Below are positions 1 through 10,795 of a stretch of 64,000 nt of DNA, piece by piece. The stretch covers positions 13,076,281-13,140,280 of the forward strand of contig NC_088301.1 of NCBI RefSeq assembly GCF_032854445.1, written 5' to 3'. The notes under the pieces are model-generated. The model was not told the DNA's origin and did no database searches. It saw only the letters and a program-made list of their open reading frames with translations. Numbering within the stretch: position 1 is the first letter of the stretch; each line of letters begins with the position of its first letter. This DNA comes from Liolophura sinensis. Lineage: Eukaryota; Mollusca; Polyplacophora; Chitonida; Chitonidae. A program made the position numbers and the translations under genes.

Positions 1-1049
1 GGTCAGAATGAAGCTACACGTGTTGTTAGTTGAAGTGCAGATTTGTGTCAGAACAGAGAAAATCTTGATCTAGTAACAGTAACCTTATAACTGAGGATCA
101 AGAAATTGCTGGTTTGTCTTTCCACAGCTTTGTTGAGATAGCATGCCAAATGAAGTTAAATAAAGGAAATAAAATTCTCCTTAATGTTTCTGTTTTGGTG
201 GTGCCAGGTAACGCTATCAACCACCTTTTAGAATATCAAGAAATAACTCATTTGTCTTTCGACAGCTTTGTTGAAACGCAGTGCCAAATGAACTGAGATA
301 AAGGAAGATAATTCTCCTTGATTTTTGTTTTGTTTTTTTGTGTGGCGCCAGGTAAGGCTATAAACTATCTTTTAGACTGGAGAAGTACTGCAGATTTTCT
401 TCTCCTATGCACACACAAAAGGCAGGAGAGCAACGGAACCATTTCAAGGTTACCTCCTGTATCAAATTGGGACAGAGAGGCATTCGTGTCCTGACTTTTC
501 CTGCAGTATAACTTCACAACACCGGCAGGGAAGGATGTAGGTCATTTAGAATTGAAAACATTTCTGCACCTGATAAAATATAACAGTCGAGAGCAATTGA
601 CAATTAATGCCTGCAGTTGGGTAACCACTAGGATATGTTCACAAGGGCTGCTTGTTTCAGAAGATACACGTACACATATATTGCATGTAGTATCTGCTGA
701 AACTCTTTATTTGTATTTAAAAAAAGTGCCCAAAAGAGAAAAAATGCTTATTTTTGTATGTTGTATGAAAAGTGCCCAAAAGAGGTAATATTAAAGTAGT
801 AACTGTATTTAAGTGTATATATATTTTTTTTGCAAATGACACATTTTCTCATTCCCAGTGGTTAATTCATCCTCCTTTCAGGTCCATGAGAGTTTCTTGT
901 GATTAATTTCTTCTCTGAAAAACTTGAGTGTTGCCATCATAGGTATCATTTTAAGGTCTTTATGTGTTTCTGAAAGTGCATTTTTTCGCTGATCAATCTC
1001 TACGATTGTCCCAGCCTACCTCCAAAACCACCTCTGATACATTTACTCC

Positions 1050-1270
1050 AGTTCCTCAACCCTTTCGTATTTGAAAGAGCAACTTTCATTGCAAAGTATG
1101 CACATTTTTAATTGGAGTTTAAAGAAAAAAAAAATTGTTGGATTGGCCAGTTTCAGAGCTTCAAAAAAAAAGCATCATTGTACCAGTCTACACAGAATAA
1201 TACCCTCAGCATCCTTAGAATATACTGAATAAAACATCTTGCAAGTATGTGGAAAGGTTGAAGAATTCCA
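1050..1270 (+). mobile_element. MITE family C copy
   Basis: It begins GTTCCTCAACCCTTTCG and ends GGAAAGGTTGAAGAATTCC, giving inverted ends. Internal words GAAAGAGCAACTTTCA, ATGCACATTTTTAATT, GGATTGGCCAGTTTC and CAGAATAATACCCTCAG define the family. It is about 220 bases long with no coding capacity. Confidence 0.8.
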
Positions 1271-2370
1271 GTACACATGTAGATATGTATAGATATACTC
1301 TTAATCATTTCATGCTGTTCTTCCAAGTCCAAGGTCTCTCATTTTGTGTAAGTGTTCCCTAAAATGCAATTATATTATTTCTAAATCTAACTGCAGTGCA
1401 GATGGATTTATTTCAAGGTATTTAGACAAACAGATGTAGTCTGTCTGGGTCAACTAGCTCCGTCAGATGTTTCTGAGCACATTGACATTTTAATACATAT
1501 TGAACTGACCAGGCACGTGCATGACATGCTGTTCTTCCAAATCCAAGGTCTCTTGTTTTCTGTAAATGTTCTGTAAAGTGCAATTAGATTAACTTTATGC
1601 CAAGGTAATGGATGATAATCTAGTTCAGTTAGTTCTGCGAGAAGTTTCAGTGCATATTGATGACATTTTTATGACGTGCTGATACGTACATGTGCATCAA
1701 TTCTTGCATTCTCTTTGATGAAATATTCAGTATAGTTTTGTATCTGCCTTTTATAAACTTGCAAATTAGTAATTTATATTTTTTATGATACAAGATAAAG
1801 TTCATGATGTTTTCATATGAGGAATGTTTCAAAGTGCTTAAAGACATGAAAGAAAGACATTATAATATTTGATGTTGTTGTAGGAGAAATGAATGCAGTT
1901 TCTTTTTTTTTTTTTTTTTTCTTTTCTTTTTTTGTTGTACATGTAGAATCAAGTAGATTGTTACATGTAGTAAGAAAAAGGATTTGTACCAAGACTGCAT
2001 GGCATTATGTTTGTTGTCAAAGATTATGTTTGGGGTTCATAGCTCTCTCTTTACAATAATAAATTTATACTTTTATCGACTTGTTTTTCAAACTGGAAAC
2101 ATTTTTTGGAAACTTGTCCGGAAGATAGAACTGTCCTTGAATACCCTTACTTCACAGTGGTACTTCATGAAAATGTATACAAGATTAATATAATGCCAAA
2201 TGTCTAGTGCTGTGGGAGTTTTTTTCTGTCTTTTTTTTTGGGGGGGGGGGAGTGATTTTTAAAAGAGGCCAAATTATGTCATGCACATTAAATGAACAAC
2301 ATTGACCTGTTAGATTGTCTCTGGAGAAACTTGCAAGTAAAGAAATCAGAACACCACATATGTACATGTA

Positions 2371-2578
2371 TTAATCTTCAACCTTTTTGCATGTTTGCTA
2401 GGTGTTTATTCAAGCATATTCTCAAGGCATTATTTTGTGTGGACTGTTAAAAATTATACTTTTTGTGAAGCCAGATACTTGTCATTCCAATCAATGTGGT
2501 TTTGTCTCCAAACTCGAATTAAAAATGTAGATTAGACTGAAAGTTCTTCATATTGTATGAAAAGGTTGAGGAATTAGG
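2371..2578 (-). mobile_element. MITE family C copy
   Basis: The plus strand begins TTAATCTTCAACCTTTTTGC and ends GAAAAGGTTGAGGAATTA. Internal order is reversed relative to the 1050 copy (TATTCTCAAGGCATTATTTT, GTGGTTTTGTCTCCAAA). Confidence 0.8.
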
Positions 2579-3486
2579 GTAGATTTGCATTTACCAGTGG
2601 TCTTCTGTTGAGCTCAACTACATAGGTACAAAGAGGAGAGAACCGTTATCATACTCCTACCATTGCCATCAAGGACTACATCTCCAATGGTATTATAAGA
2701 TGTTTGAGACGTTCATGTAATAACCTGTCAACAATTTTGCTCTCAGTTGACTTTTCAATTTAAAAAAAAGAAAAAGAATGTGACATTTGAATTCAATCTC
2801 ATCAATCTGGACACTTCAGTGGTGGCAATTTACCATGCCATCGATTTCTGCAGTAAATTGTTTTGAATTTGTTGTATAAAAGGTCAATTTGCTCCAAAAC
2901 CACTCATGACACGAGGACAGGGATATTCTGAGTAAAAATTGACAAGAGTGTATGTATTTATTAATGATCTCAATGCACTAATGGGAAACTGGCATATCTT
3001 TTAATCCCAAGAGTTGGCGCTAATGTGAAGCAGAAACCTCGATCCATTGTTACGCCAAAATAGATCATAGCACATCGTCTACAATGTTGCGATGTACCAT
3101 TTTCTACTGTAACTTTGTAAGGTCTTTAGTATGACGCCATCATGTTGAGCTGAGAAGGAACATTTGATTTTCGTCAAGAGGGAGTTTTGAGTTCACACTT
3201 TTTTATCACTGACGGCCAAAAATTCCTACTGTGCCATGTATGACCTGTCAGAAATGTTAGAAACTATTTTGGATGACATTTACTGTAACATGAGCAACGA
3301 ATAAGTTATATAGAATAGTGGATAGAATTGAGGAGCGAAGACTTTGTAAACTGAAGAAGTTCCTGAAGAATACTGGTATTAGTGGCATATCTAGAAAATG
3401 ACGAGAGACCTGAGCGCTAAATTATTGTCACAAAATGTTGCCTATCATATTTGACAACTCACATGATACAGACGGATTATTTTTAC

Positions 3487-3645
3487 CAGCTCAGGCTGCC
3501 TGCCCTCTTCAGCCATATGTGGGAAGGTCCTTCAGCAACCAGTGAATGGGCTCTGCCCAGTTTCTTTTCACCACAATGGTGACAATCGTCATTTAAGTGA
3601 AGTTATATTCTTAAAGTATAACGTAAAACACCAATCAATTTGTAA
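3487..3645 (+). mobile_element. SINE family B, degenerate core and tail
   Basis: Core words CATATGTGGGAAGGTCCTTC, GGGCTCTGCCCAGTTTC and CACCACAATGGTGACAATCG are followed by AAGTGAAGTTATATTCTTAA and GTAAAACACCAATCAA. Confidence 0.75.
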
Positions 3646-4579
3646 ATGAAACTAATAACTCATTTTTGTCTATTTATTGATGAGTTTTTGTAATTTTAAT
3701 ATGAAATCTTTCATGCTATTTAAGATATGCTGAAAATAGGCCGGAGCCTTAGTGTAACATTAAATAGTAAATAACATTTCCATGTCAAAATACTGTGTTA
3801 CTATGTTTGCATTGAGGTACAGCTGTTTTCATTTATTTAATAGTGAACTACCAAATTGTAGCACTTTCCCAAGAAACATGCACTACTACAATTTGTTTTA
3901 TTGACGCCTAGGATATGTTCAATTTTTCTTCTTGAAAGAAAAAAACAGCCTGGAATATTAAATGCTTTTTTCATTGAAACTGCAGCTAGGACGTTTCAAC
4001 TTTCAGTACACAATTTCATCTCCATCCACTTTAGTTGGATTACTTACACTATATGCACATATCAAAACCTGTGCTTCCATTAAAGTGCAAAGTAAAAGGA
4101 AAGACTTCCAAATGAAGTGTTATGTTCTCGCTGACCTAGAATGCCGTAGTTCTCTCAGACTTTTTCTCTCTCAGACTCTCTCACTTTCATTGTTCCTCGG
4201 TACCATACTCTAAAGCAACATACATGTAGTGCCGACAGCAAAAAAAAAAAAATTGTGCTCCTATTTTAAATTTCATTTACACATAGTTAAGACTTCCAGA
4301 TGGCTACTGACAAATATCTGAGCTTCAGTGAACAGTCAAATGTTCATTTTTATCCAGTGTTTCCCTTTGACCCATACACTCGCTCAAGTAGCTATGTTCA
4401 GAAACATGTCCGAGAATTGACTGTTTTGACTGATTTACCTCCCCTGGCAGCGCCACCTTTTGTGTAAACACGGGAAGCGTTCAGTTGAGTTCAGATGTCA
4501 CACATGGCTTTGTGTTGTAATTATACGGCCTACCATGCAACTTACTCTATCATGTACATGTAACTTCTACATGGTTGGA

Positions 4580-4940
4580 CCGGCCTGGATAGCACAGTTG
4601 GTAGAGCGTCCGCTTCGGGACCGGTAGATCCAGGATCAATCCTTGATCCAGTCACACCTAAGACTTTAAAAAAGGAAGTTGTAACTTCCTCGCTTGGCAT
4701 TCGGCATGAAGGGGATAGTGCAACGACTGGTTGACCCGTATCAGTATAATGGCTCAGGCAGGACGGCTTACTTGCCTTCGGTAAGTCGTCTCAGTGATGT
4801 AGCACTAAATAAAAGAGCGGTGGAAATCCGTCCTGCAACAAGGAGGAACATTTCACGTACATACACCCTAATGATTCCTTCGTCGTCATATGACTGAAAA
4901 ATTGTTGACTACGACGTTAAACCCCAAGCACTCACTCACT
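4580..4940 (+). mobile_element. Full-length tRNA-derived SINE (family A1) with target-site duplication
   Basis: The head (GGCCTGGATAGCACAGTTGG followed by TAGAGCG) resembles a tRNA with an A-box-like segment, and GATCAATCC nearby resembles a decayed B box. A body of about 280 bases follows, ending in a tail with ATATGACTGAAAAATTGTTG and CCCCAAGCACTCACTCACT. The 13-base word CTACATGGTTGGA occurs at 4567-4579 and again at 4941-4953, directly flanking the element. That is a perfect target-site duplication and indicates a recent retrotransposition. Confidence 0.9.
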
Positions 4941-5344
4941 CTACATGGTTGGAATTGTGATCTGGCTATTTTATAAGACATAGTCGATAGAAAAGTAGAC
5001 TGTATTTCAATGTGTCATACTCTTTACCTGTTATTCATGTGAACATTGCATTCTGAGAATCTTTGTGCTGCCTCATTTGAATGTTATATTGTCAGGCGTA
5101 CAGTTTACATCAGTGACGGATTCCCTTTTGTAATTTTTTTAATTGACATTATTTGAAAAACATAGGCCTTTGACCTTTAGTTAGGAGTCAAATGCAACTC
5201 ATTTTGTGTTTAGCCTAACCAACTCGAAAAGTTGAATTTCATTCTGCAATATTTACGGCATTAAACCCTAGTCATACAAATAAGTAGATTTATCCCAACC
5301 AAGGGGAGATAACCATCCACCTTAACAGGCCTTTACCGCACTGC

Positions 5345-5500
5345 AAAATGTTTGTTCAGGCATATTCTGAGGACGTTATTCTGTGTAAACTGATAAAATT
5401 ATACCTTTATTTTTTCTGAAAATCAGATATTAGCCAACCCAGACCAATGTAGTTTTGTCTCCAGAATCAATTTAAAAAGGTGCGTAATTCCAGAATTAGT
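5345..5500 (-). mobile_element. MITE family C, truncated copy
   Basis: It matches from TTGTTCAGGCATATTCTGAG through AATGTAGTTTTGTCTCCAGA and ends near GTGCGTAATTCC. The inverted ends are missing on both sides. Confidence 0.7.
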
Positions 5501-6070
5501 GTGACCTGCAAGTCCATCATGTCTCCGTAGTGGCATGCCTGGTATCTTGTTGATATTTTTGCATGTAATACCACAACTTGATTGATTTATTGATTGATGA
5601 GTATTTCAGTATATGTAGGTAGCATGTACATGTAATTTTTATACCACCCTTGACAATATGTTTTCACAGCCTATCCCCTATCCCTGCTATCGTTCCCAGT
5701 AGAACCTATCAGACTGACGCTGTACGTGTGGAAGCTGGGCCTGGGGCTCTTATGTATAATTCAGTATGGCCTTAAGGCTCTTCAGACTTGGTTTGATAAA
5801 TGTCACATGTTCAGTGACACTCGTCGTATAAAGTTTCCATCGCCAGGCAGTAGGTCGTGTGCCATCACCTAAGGTTTTCATGGTTTTATTGTTCAACAGC
5901 TGTTGAATTCGCCACAATCTTACTTTTGTCTCTGTCAGTTCACTTGCACCTGGCATGTTTTATTGATTTTCCTTAAAGTCCATGTAATTTTTGGATTCGA
6001 TGTATGGCATTCCCCAATATGAAATATTAACAGCTATTGAAATTGAGCTTGGTATGAATTTACGTGTGGT

Positions 6071-6282
6071 GTAATTCTTCAACCTTTTCACATGTTTGCA
6101 AGGCGTTTATTCAAGTATATTCTGTAGGCTTAATTCCGAGTCGACTGATAATATCATACTTCCTGTGAAGCTGTGAAACTGACCAATCCAACCAGTGTAG
6201 TTTTGTCTCCAAAATCAAATTAAAAATGTGCATGAATTGCCCTGAAAGTTGATCTTTCATGTGGAAAAGGTTGTGGAATTAA
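6071..6282 (-). mobile_element. MITE family C, intact-ended copy
   Basis: It begins GTAATTCTTCAACCTTTTCA and ends GAAAAGGTTGTGGAATTAA, with the typical interior (GTTTGCAAGGCGTTTATTCA, GTAGTTTTGTCTCCAAAATC). Confidence 0.85.
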
Positions 6283-6357
6283 CATGCATCATCTGATGGA
6301 TCTGTAGGTACCAATTGAAATACAATCAAATAAATAAATAAATACATCATTTAACAC

Positions 6358-6668
6358 ACTGGCCCCTGATAGCATAGTTGGTAGAGCAGTAGATCCAGGG
6401 TCAATCCTGGGTCGAGTCACACCTAAGACCTTAAAAGAGGAAGTTGGAACTTCCGCGGTGGGTGTTCAGCATGAAGGGGATAGTGCAACGACTGGTTGAC
6501 CCGTATCGGTATAATGGCTCGGGCGGGGTGACTTACTTGCCTTCGGTAAGGCGTCTCAGTGAAGCAGCACGAGATGAAAGATCGATGAAAATCTGTCCTG
6601 CAACAAGGAGGCACATTACATGCACTCTAAGGATTACCTTGTTGTCATATGACTGAAAAATTTTTAAG
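6358..6668 (+). mobile_element. SINE family A1, copy with shortened head and truncated tail
   Basis: It matches the 4580-4940 element through the body (GGGGATAGTGCAACGACTGG, GCCTTCGGTAAGGCGTCTCAG, CCTGCAACAAGGAGG). It lacks about 20 bases of the tRNA-like head after GGTAGAGC, and it stops soon after ATATGACTGAAAAA without the terminal CACTCACTC. No target-site duplication was seen. Confidence 0.85.
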
Positions 6669-7839
6669 TGTTTACATCAGTAAACAAATGCTTTTTTTTC
6701 ACTGAAGTTGAAGTCTTAAAGTCAATCGAGGCCTTAATTGCTTACAAAATACACAGTCATCATCAAATGCATTCAGAACAGCACTCACTCGTTAAGGTTT
6801 TAACAAGATGTGGTTTGAGAGTTCTTCTAATGTCTCCCAAATGAGCTATGTATAAGTGCTGTATTGGATTATACTGTACTTCGATCATTATATTCATGCG
6901 TTATTGATCCGTAGAAAAACATACGTGTGTCCCACTGACACACAATGTCAAAATGGGTGTGTTGTCTGTAGTCTGAACCCATGAGCTAGTTGCTATGTGT
7001 ATAGTATTGCGGTGAAGTAGGCTTTTCTAGTAGGCTTTTTCTATCTGCACAGAACATAGTGCAGATTCTTACATGCAGAACATTCTCAGGGTTCTTTTGC
7101 AAGTAGTCATTTGACCGGCAAGAATATAATTGCTTGTGGGTGTCTTTGCAAACTTAACACACGCACACCACGTTAATCACAGTTAAGAGCAATTGTTTTG
7201 TAAATTGAATTCCAGCAAGGCAGTCATTCCAGACAACAAACATTAGTCGATGAGGGAGTTTGATGAACTGATATGACATGTTCATGTAGTGCTTCCAAAT
7301 GCTCTACATTACACTTGGTCAGATGTATAGATTTAGGGTGGTTAGTGTTGATATAACGACTATAGTGCAGTAGGTCAGCATGAGGTCAGTAGGGGACTGG
7401 GTTATCCGCTAGGAACTTAACAGCCTTGATCACTTATCACCTGTGCAGCTAATCTACTGGTAAGTGCTCTTCACACCTGCTATTTTTTTGAGGTGAGAAA
7501 TGGACGAAAATTCCCCAACTTTTTTACCTGACTTAAGACTCCGAAATGGCTTTAGGTTCAACTGGGGAAATTAAGGCTGGAAAGTTTTCCTGAATTTTTC
7601 TTGTAACAAACAGTACTTTTCTGAACACACAGCTACGATAAATATCTTAAAATTTTGATGTGGCAAGTATCGATTTTGCTGCTGAAATCCATATTTTTCA
7701 TTTAAAATGTCACTTCAGCTTCTAAACAAACCTTTAAACATCTTTCTAAGAATAAAAGAACTCTCAGAATGTGGGAAAATGCCCAAATTGAGTCCTGGGT
7801 GACATTTTAGGCCATTTGCTGTGGATCAGTGAAAATATA

Positions 7840-8155
7840 TGTGTTCGTGTGTGCTCATTTATCTGCGTGTGCATTTATGCATGTGTGTATGTATGTCTGT
7901 CTGTTTGTTTGACAGTTCAGTACAACGTTTAACCCCAAGCATACACCCATCCATACCTACATTTATGTTTGCCTGTCTGTCTACCTGGCTGGCTGGCTGT
8001 CTGTCTGCCTGTCTCCACGAGTGTCTGCCTGTCTACCTATCTATGTCTGCCTGACTTTTTAGGCTTATCTGTATGTGTGAATCACTAAACATGTGTGAGT
8101 GTTTGTGTGTTTATCTCCCTGTCTGATTGACTGTTTGTCTTTGCCTGAAGGTTCG
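7840..8155. repeat. TG/CTGT-rich low-complexity stretch
   Basis: It is made of runs of TGTCTGTCTG, CTGGCTGGCTG and GTGTGTGT variants on the plus strand. It directly precedes the 48-base minisatellite. No gene is supported. Confidence 0.8.
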
Positions 8156-8348
8156 CTTGATTCTTTATGGCTAAGGCTCATGTGTCCAATTGTCTACATG
8201 CCTGCCTAAGTCCTGAAACTTGAATAAATGTGTTACAACTAAAAGTTAGCTCAGCCTAGGCATAGCCTGGACTTACCTATCTCGCACACCAGCCAATCAG
8301 CGAGGATTCTGTATCCTTTTAGTTGTGTGATTTTCTCTCAGGATGTTC

Positions 8349-8605
8349 TATCTGTGTGTCTTCTGGTCTGTGTGCCTTTCCCCATGCCTGCCAGCTCCTC
8401 TGTGTGTCTGCTGGTCTGTGTGCCTTTCCCCATGCCTGCCAGCCCCTCCGTGTGTCTGCTGGTCTGTGTGCCTTTCCCCATGCCTGCCAGACCCTCTGTG
8501 TGTCTGCTGTTCTGTGTGCCTTTCCCCATGCCTGCCAGACCCTCTGTGTGTCTGCTGGTCTGTGTGCCTTTCCCCATGCCTGCCAGACCCTCTGTGTGTC
8601 TTCCT
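8349..8605. repeat. 48-base minisatellite, about five copies
   Basis: The unit (CTGTGTGTCTGCTGGTCTGT then GTGCCTTTCCCCATGCCTGCCAGACC) repeats about five times with single-base changes. Because 48 is divisible by three, several frames on both strands stay open, producing 16-residue repeat peptides that are very unlikely to be genes. Confidence 0.95.
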
Positions 8606-8689
8606 GTGTGATTTCCTTTTTAGGCCTACTCCAATTCGTCAACGTTTTTGCCTATGAAAGAGCAGCTTTCAGTGTAATTTATGTTGGAC

Positions 8690-9832
8690 AAATTAGGACA
8701 AATTCATGTAGAGAGTCAGCAGTTTTCAGTGATGAAGGAAAGATGCTAGGAATGTTGTAAGCTAAGAGCGTGTGAAGCAGAAGGAGTGCCAGCAATTCTG
8801 TACACTGTGTCCATATTTCATAAAAATGACCAACCAAAGCAGCAAGCACTTTCAAGCTCATTATTAAATGAATTTATATGTGTCTGCCAAAGTCTTCAGG
8901 TATTTAATATCGGAAATTGATGTAACCCATTAATACATGTACACAGAATTAGAATAGTGTAGGACGGTGGTGTAATTTATGCACGCTGATGACCTGTAAC
9001 TCTCAGCTTGGTAGGGTATAATGTAAGATGAACACATTTAAGTTTCATTACTTTGTGAATTATATATGTGTGAGCCCCTATCTTACATGTACATAACACC
9101 AGTGACACATTTCATTGATGTATTGATGCCATACGATATACCTGTATATGCGTCCACCCATTTGAAAATGACATCTTGTATACTGACAATTAAACAACAG
9201 ATTAATACGCTTTGTTTTGCTATTGTTTGTTTTCTGTAAGGCATGTATGTATTAACAGAAAGTATTGGCATCTTGCCCCTTTATTCCACCTCACGTATGT
9301 ATATGAAAACTCATTGAGGTAAAAATACTGTTTACTCATTAACACTAACTGGAATCTTTTCTAAGTTTTCAGGTTCATACATGAGCTAGAATAAAGGGGC
9401 AAGATGCCAATACTTTCTGTTAATAAACACATGCCTTACAGAAAAGAAACAATAGAAAAACAAAGCAGATTAATCTGTTGTTTAATTGTGAAACTTCAGT
9501 ATACATGTCATTTTCAAAACGGGTGGACACATATACAGGTATATTGTACAATTACAAAACGGTCCTAAACTATTCTATTTCTGTGTACACGTATTAATAG
9601 ATTACATCAATACCACATGTTAAATACCTGAAGACTTTGTAGAAAATCACTTTATAATGCTTGAAAGCGTTTGCTGCTTTGGTTGGTTACTTTTTATGAA
9701 ATATGGACAGTGTACAGAATTGCTGGCACTCCTTCTGCTTCACACGCTCTTCGCTTACAACATTCTTAGCATCTTTCCTTCATCATTGAAAACTGCTGAC
9801 TGGTTCTCTTTACACGAATTTCTTCTTATTTT
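8690..9832. repeat. Large imperfect inverted repeat (fold-back structure)
   Basis: The left arm (about 8690-9312) reads in reverse complement as the right arm (about 9362-9832), with a loop near 9313-9361. Matching words include CTTGCCCCTTTATTC with its complement at about 9390, GCAGAAGGAGTGCCAGCAAT with its complement at about 9720, and the ACTGTGTCCATATTTCATAA region. The arms differ by substitutions and about 150 extra bases in the left arm near 9000-9140. Open frames here on opposite strands give similar peptides only because the DNA is duplicated. Confidence 0.85.
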
Positions 9833-10611
9833 ATACTTGATATACTTTCTTAGTTGTTTGGTTTGTGTTGAACATCCACTTCTAGTACTGTACCATAAAA
9901 CTGGTTGTGTTTTTGTTTCACTGATAAAAAGCAGTTTTGGAGTTTGGTGTAAGTGATTTTACAAATAGCAGAATATTTGCAACGAGTTTAAAGAAACCAG
10001 GTGTAAGACATGGGGGACTGGCATGTAAGTGACAGACAACCTGAAGGGTATATGGATGTGTGGCTAATCCTCATTAATGCCATGCTCTCTTCCTTGGCCT
10101 TGGCATTTATAAACGGCAAAGCTCTATAAATACCCACACTTGGAAAATAAGTATTATTTCTGTGTGGCATATAGTCAGTGAGCCTGCAGTAAATTACCTT
10201 AACAAGTCTTGGATTTTGTAGAGGACATCGCTTTGAGCTAGGTGGAATTGTATTTCATACGCCTGTGGCCTAATGCATCACATATCTGTTGACTTTCCAT
10301 TTCAACCTGAAGTCATCATTTGTAGCTATATATAGGCAAGGTGAAAGGTTTATTAGTGGAACACAGTATTTGAACTAGATGACTTGAGTGTGCTGTTTTA
10401 TATCCATATTGAAGAAAGTACACTCGTAGTGACATTCATGTAGTATTACAGCGGTTTTTCTTTCACCATGCAGCTCTTTGACATTTTATTTTCTATGAAT
10501 CTGTATTTATCTTCAGCCAGTAACTGATTTCATTTAACAAGCTGTTTCTGATGTCATAGGAGAAGTGAACTAAATAACCTCAAAAGCTAATCACTCAGAA
10601 ATATTTTTAAC

Positions 10612-10795
10612 TTTATACCTCAACCTTTCCGCATATGAAAGAGCAACTTTAAGTGTAATGTATGCACATTTTGATTATGGAGATTGGCCAATTTAAGGAC
10701 TTCACAAAAAGTGTAATTTTATAAGTCTGCACCGAATATTACCTTCAGAAAATGCTTCAGTGAAAGACTTACAAACATGCTAAAAGTATACCTTT
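10612..10795 (+). mobile_element. MITE family C copy, right end lost
   Basis: It begins with ACCTCAACCTTTCCGCATAT then GAAAGAGCAACTTTAAGT. The interior is preserved to ACTTACAAACATGC. The right inverted end is missing. Confidence 0.75.

Noticed and set aside
4580-4660. Possible tRNA gene
   Set aside because: The tRNA-like head cannot form a full cloverleaf by eye, its B box is decayed, and it is joined to a SINE body. The same applies to the heads at 6358, 43415 (minus) and 45915 (minus).
8323-8760. 145-codon open frame of Cys-rich repeats
   Set aside because: It is produced by the 48-base minisatellite; other frames and the opposite strand are equally open.
9657-9956. 99-codon open frame, similar to one on the opposite strand at 8679-8861
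   Set aside because: The similarity comes from the inverted repeat. The two arms have diverged without any sign of codon-position conservation that I could see.
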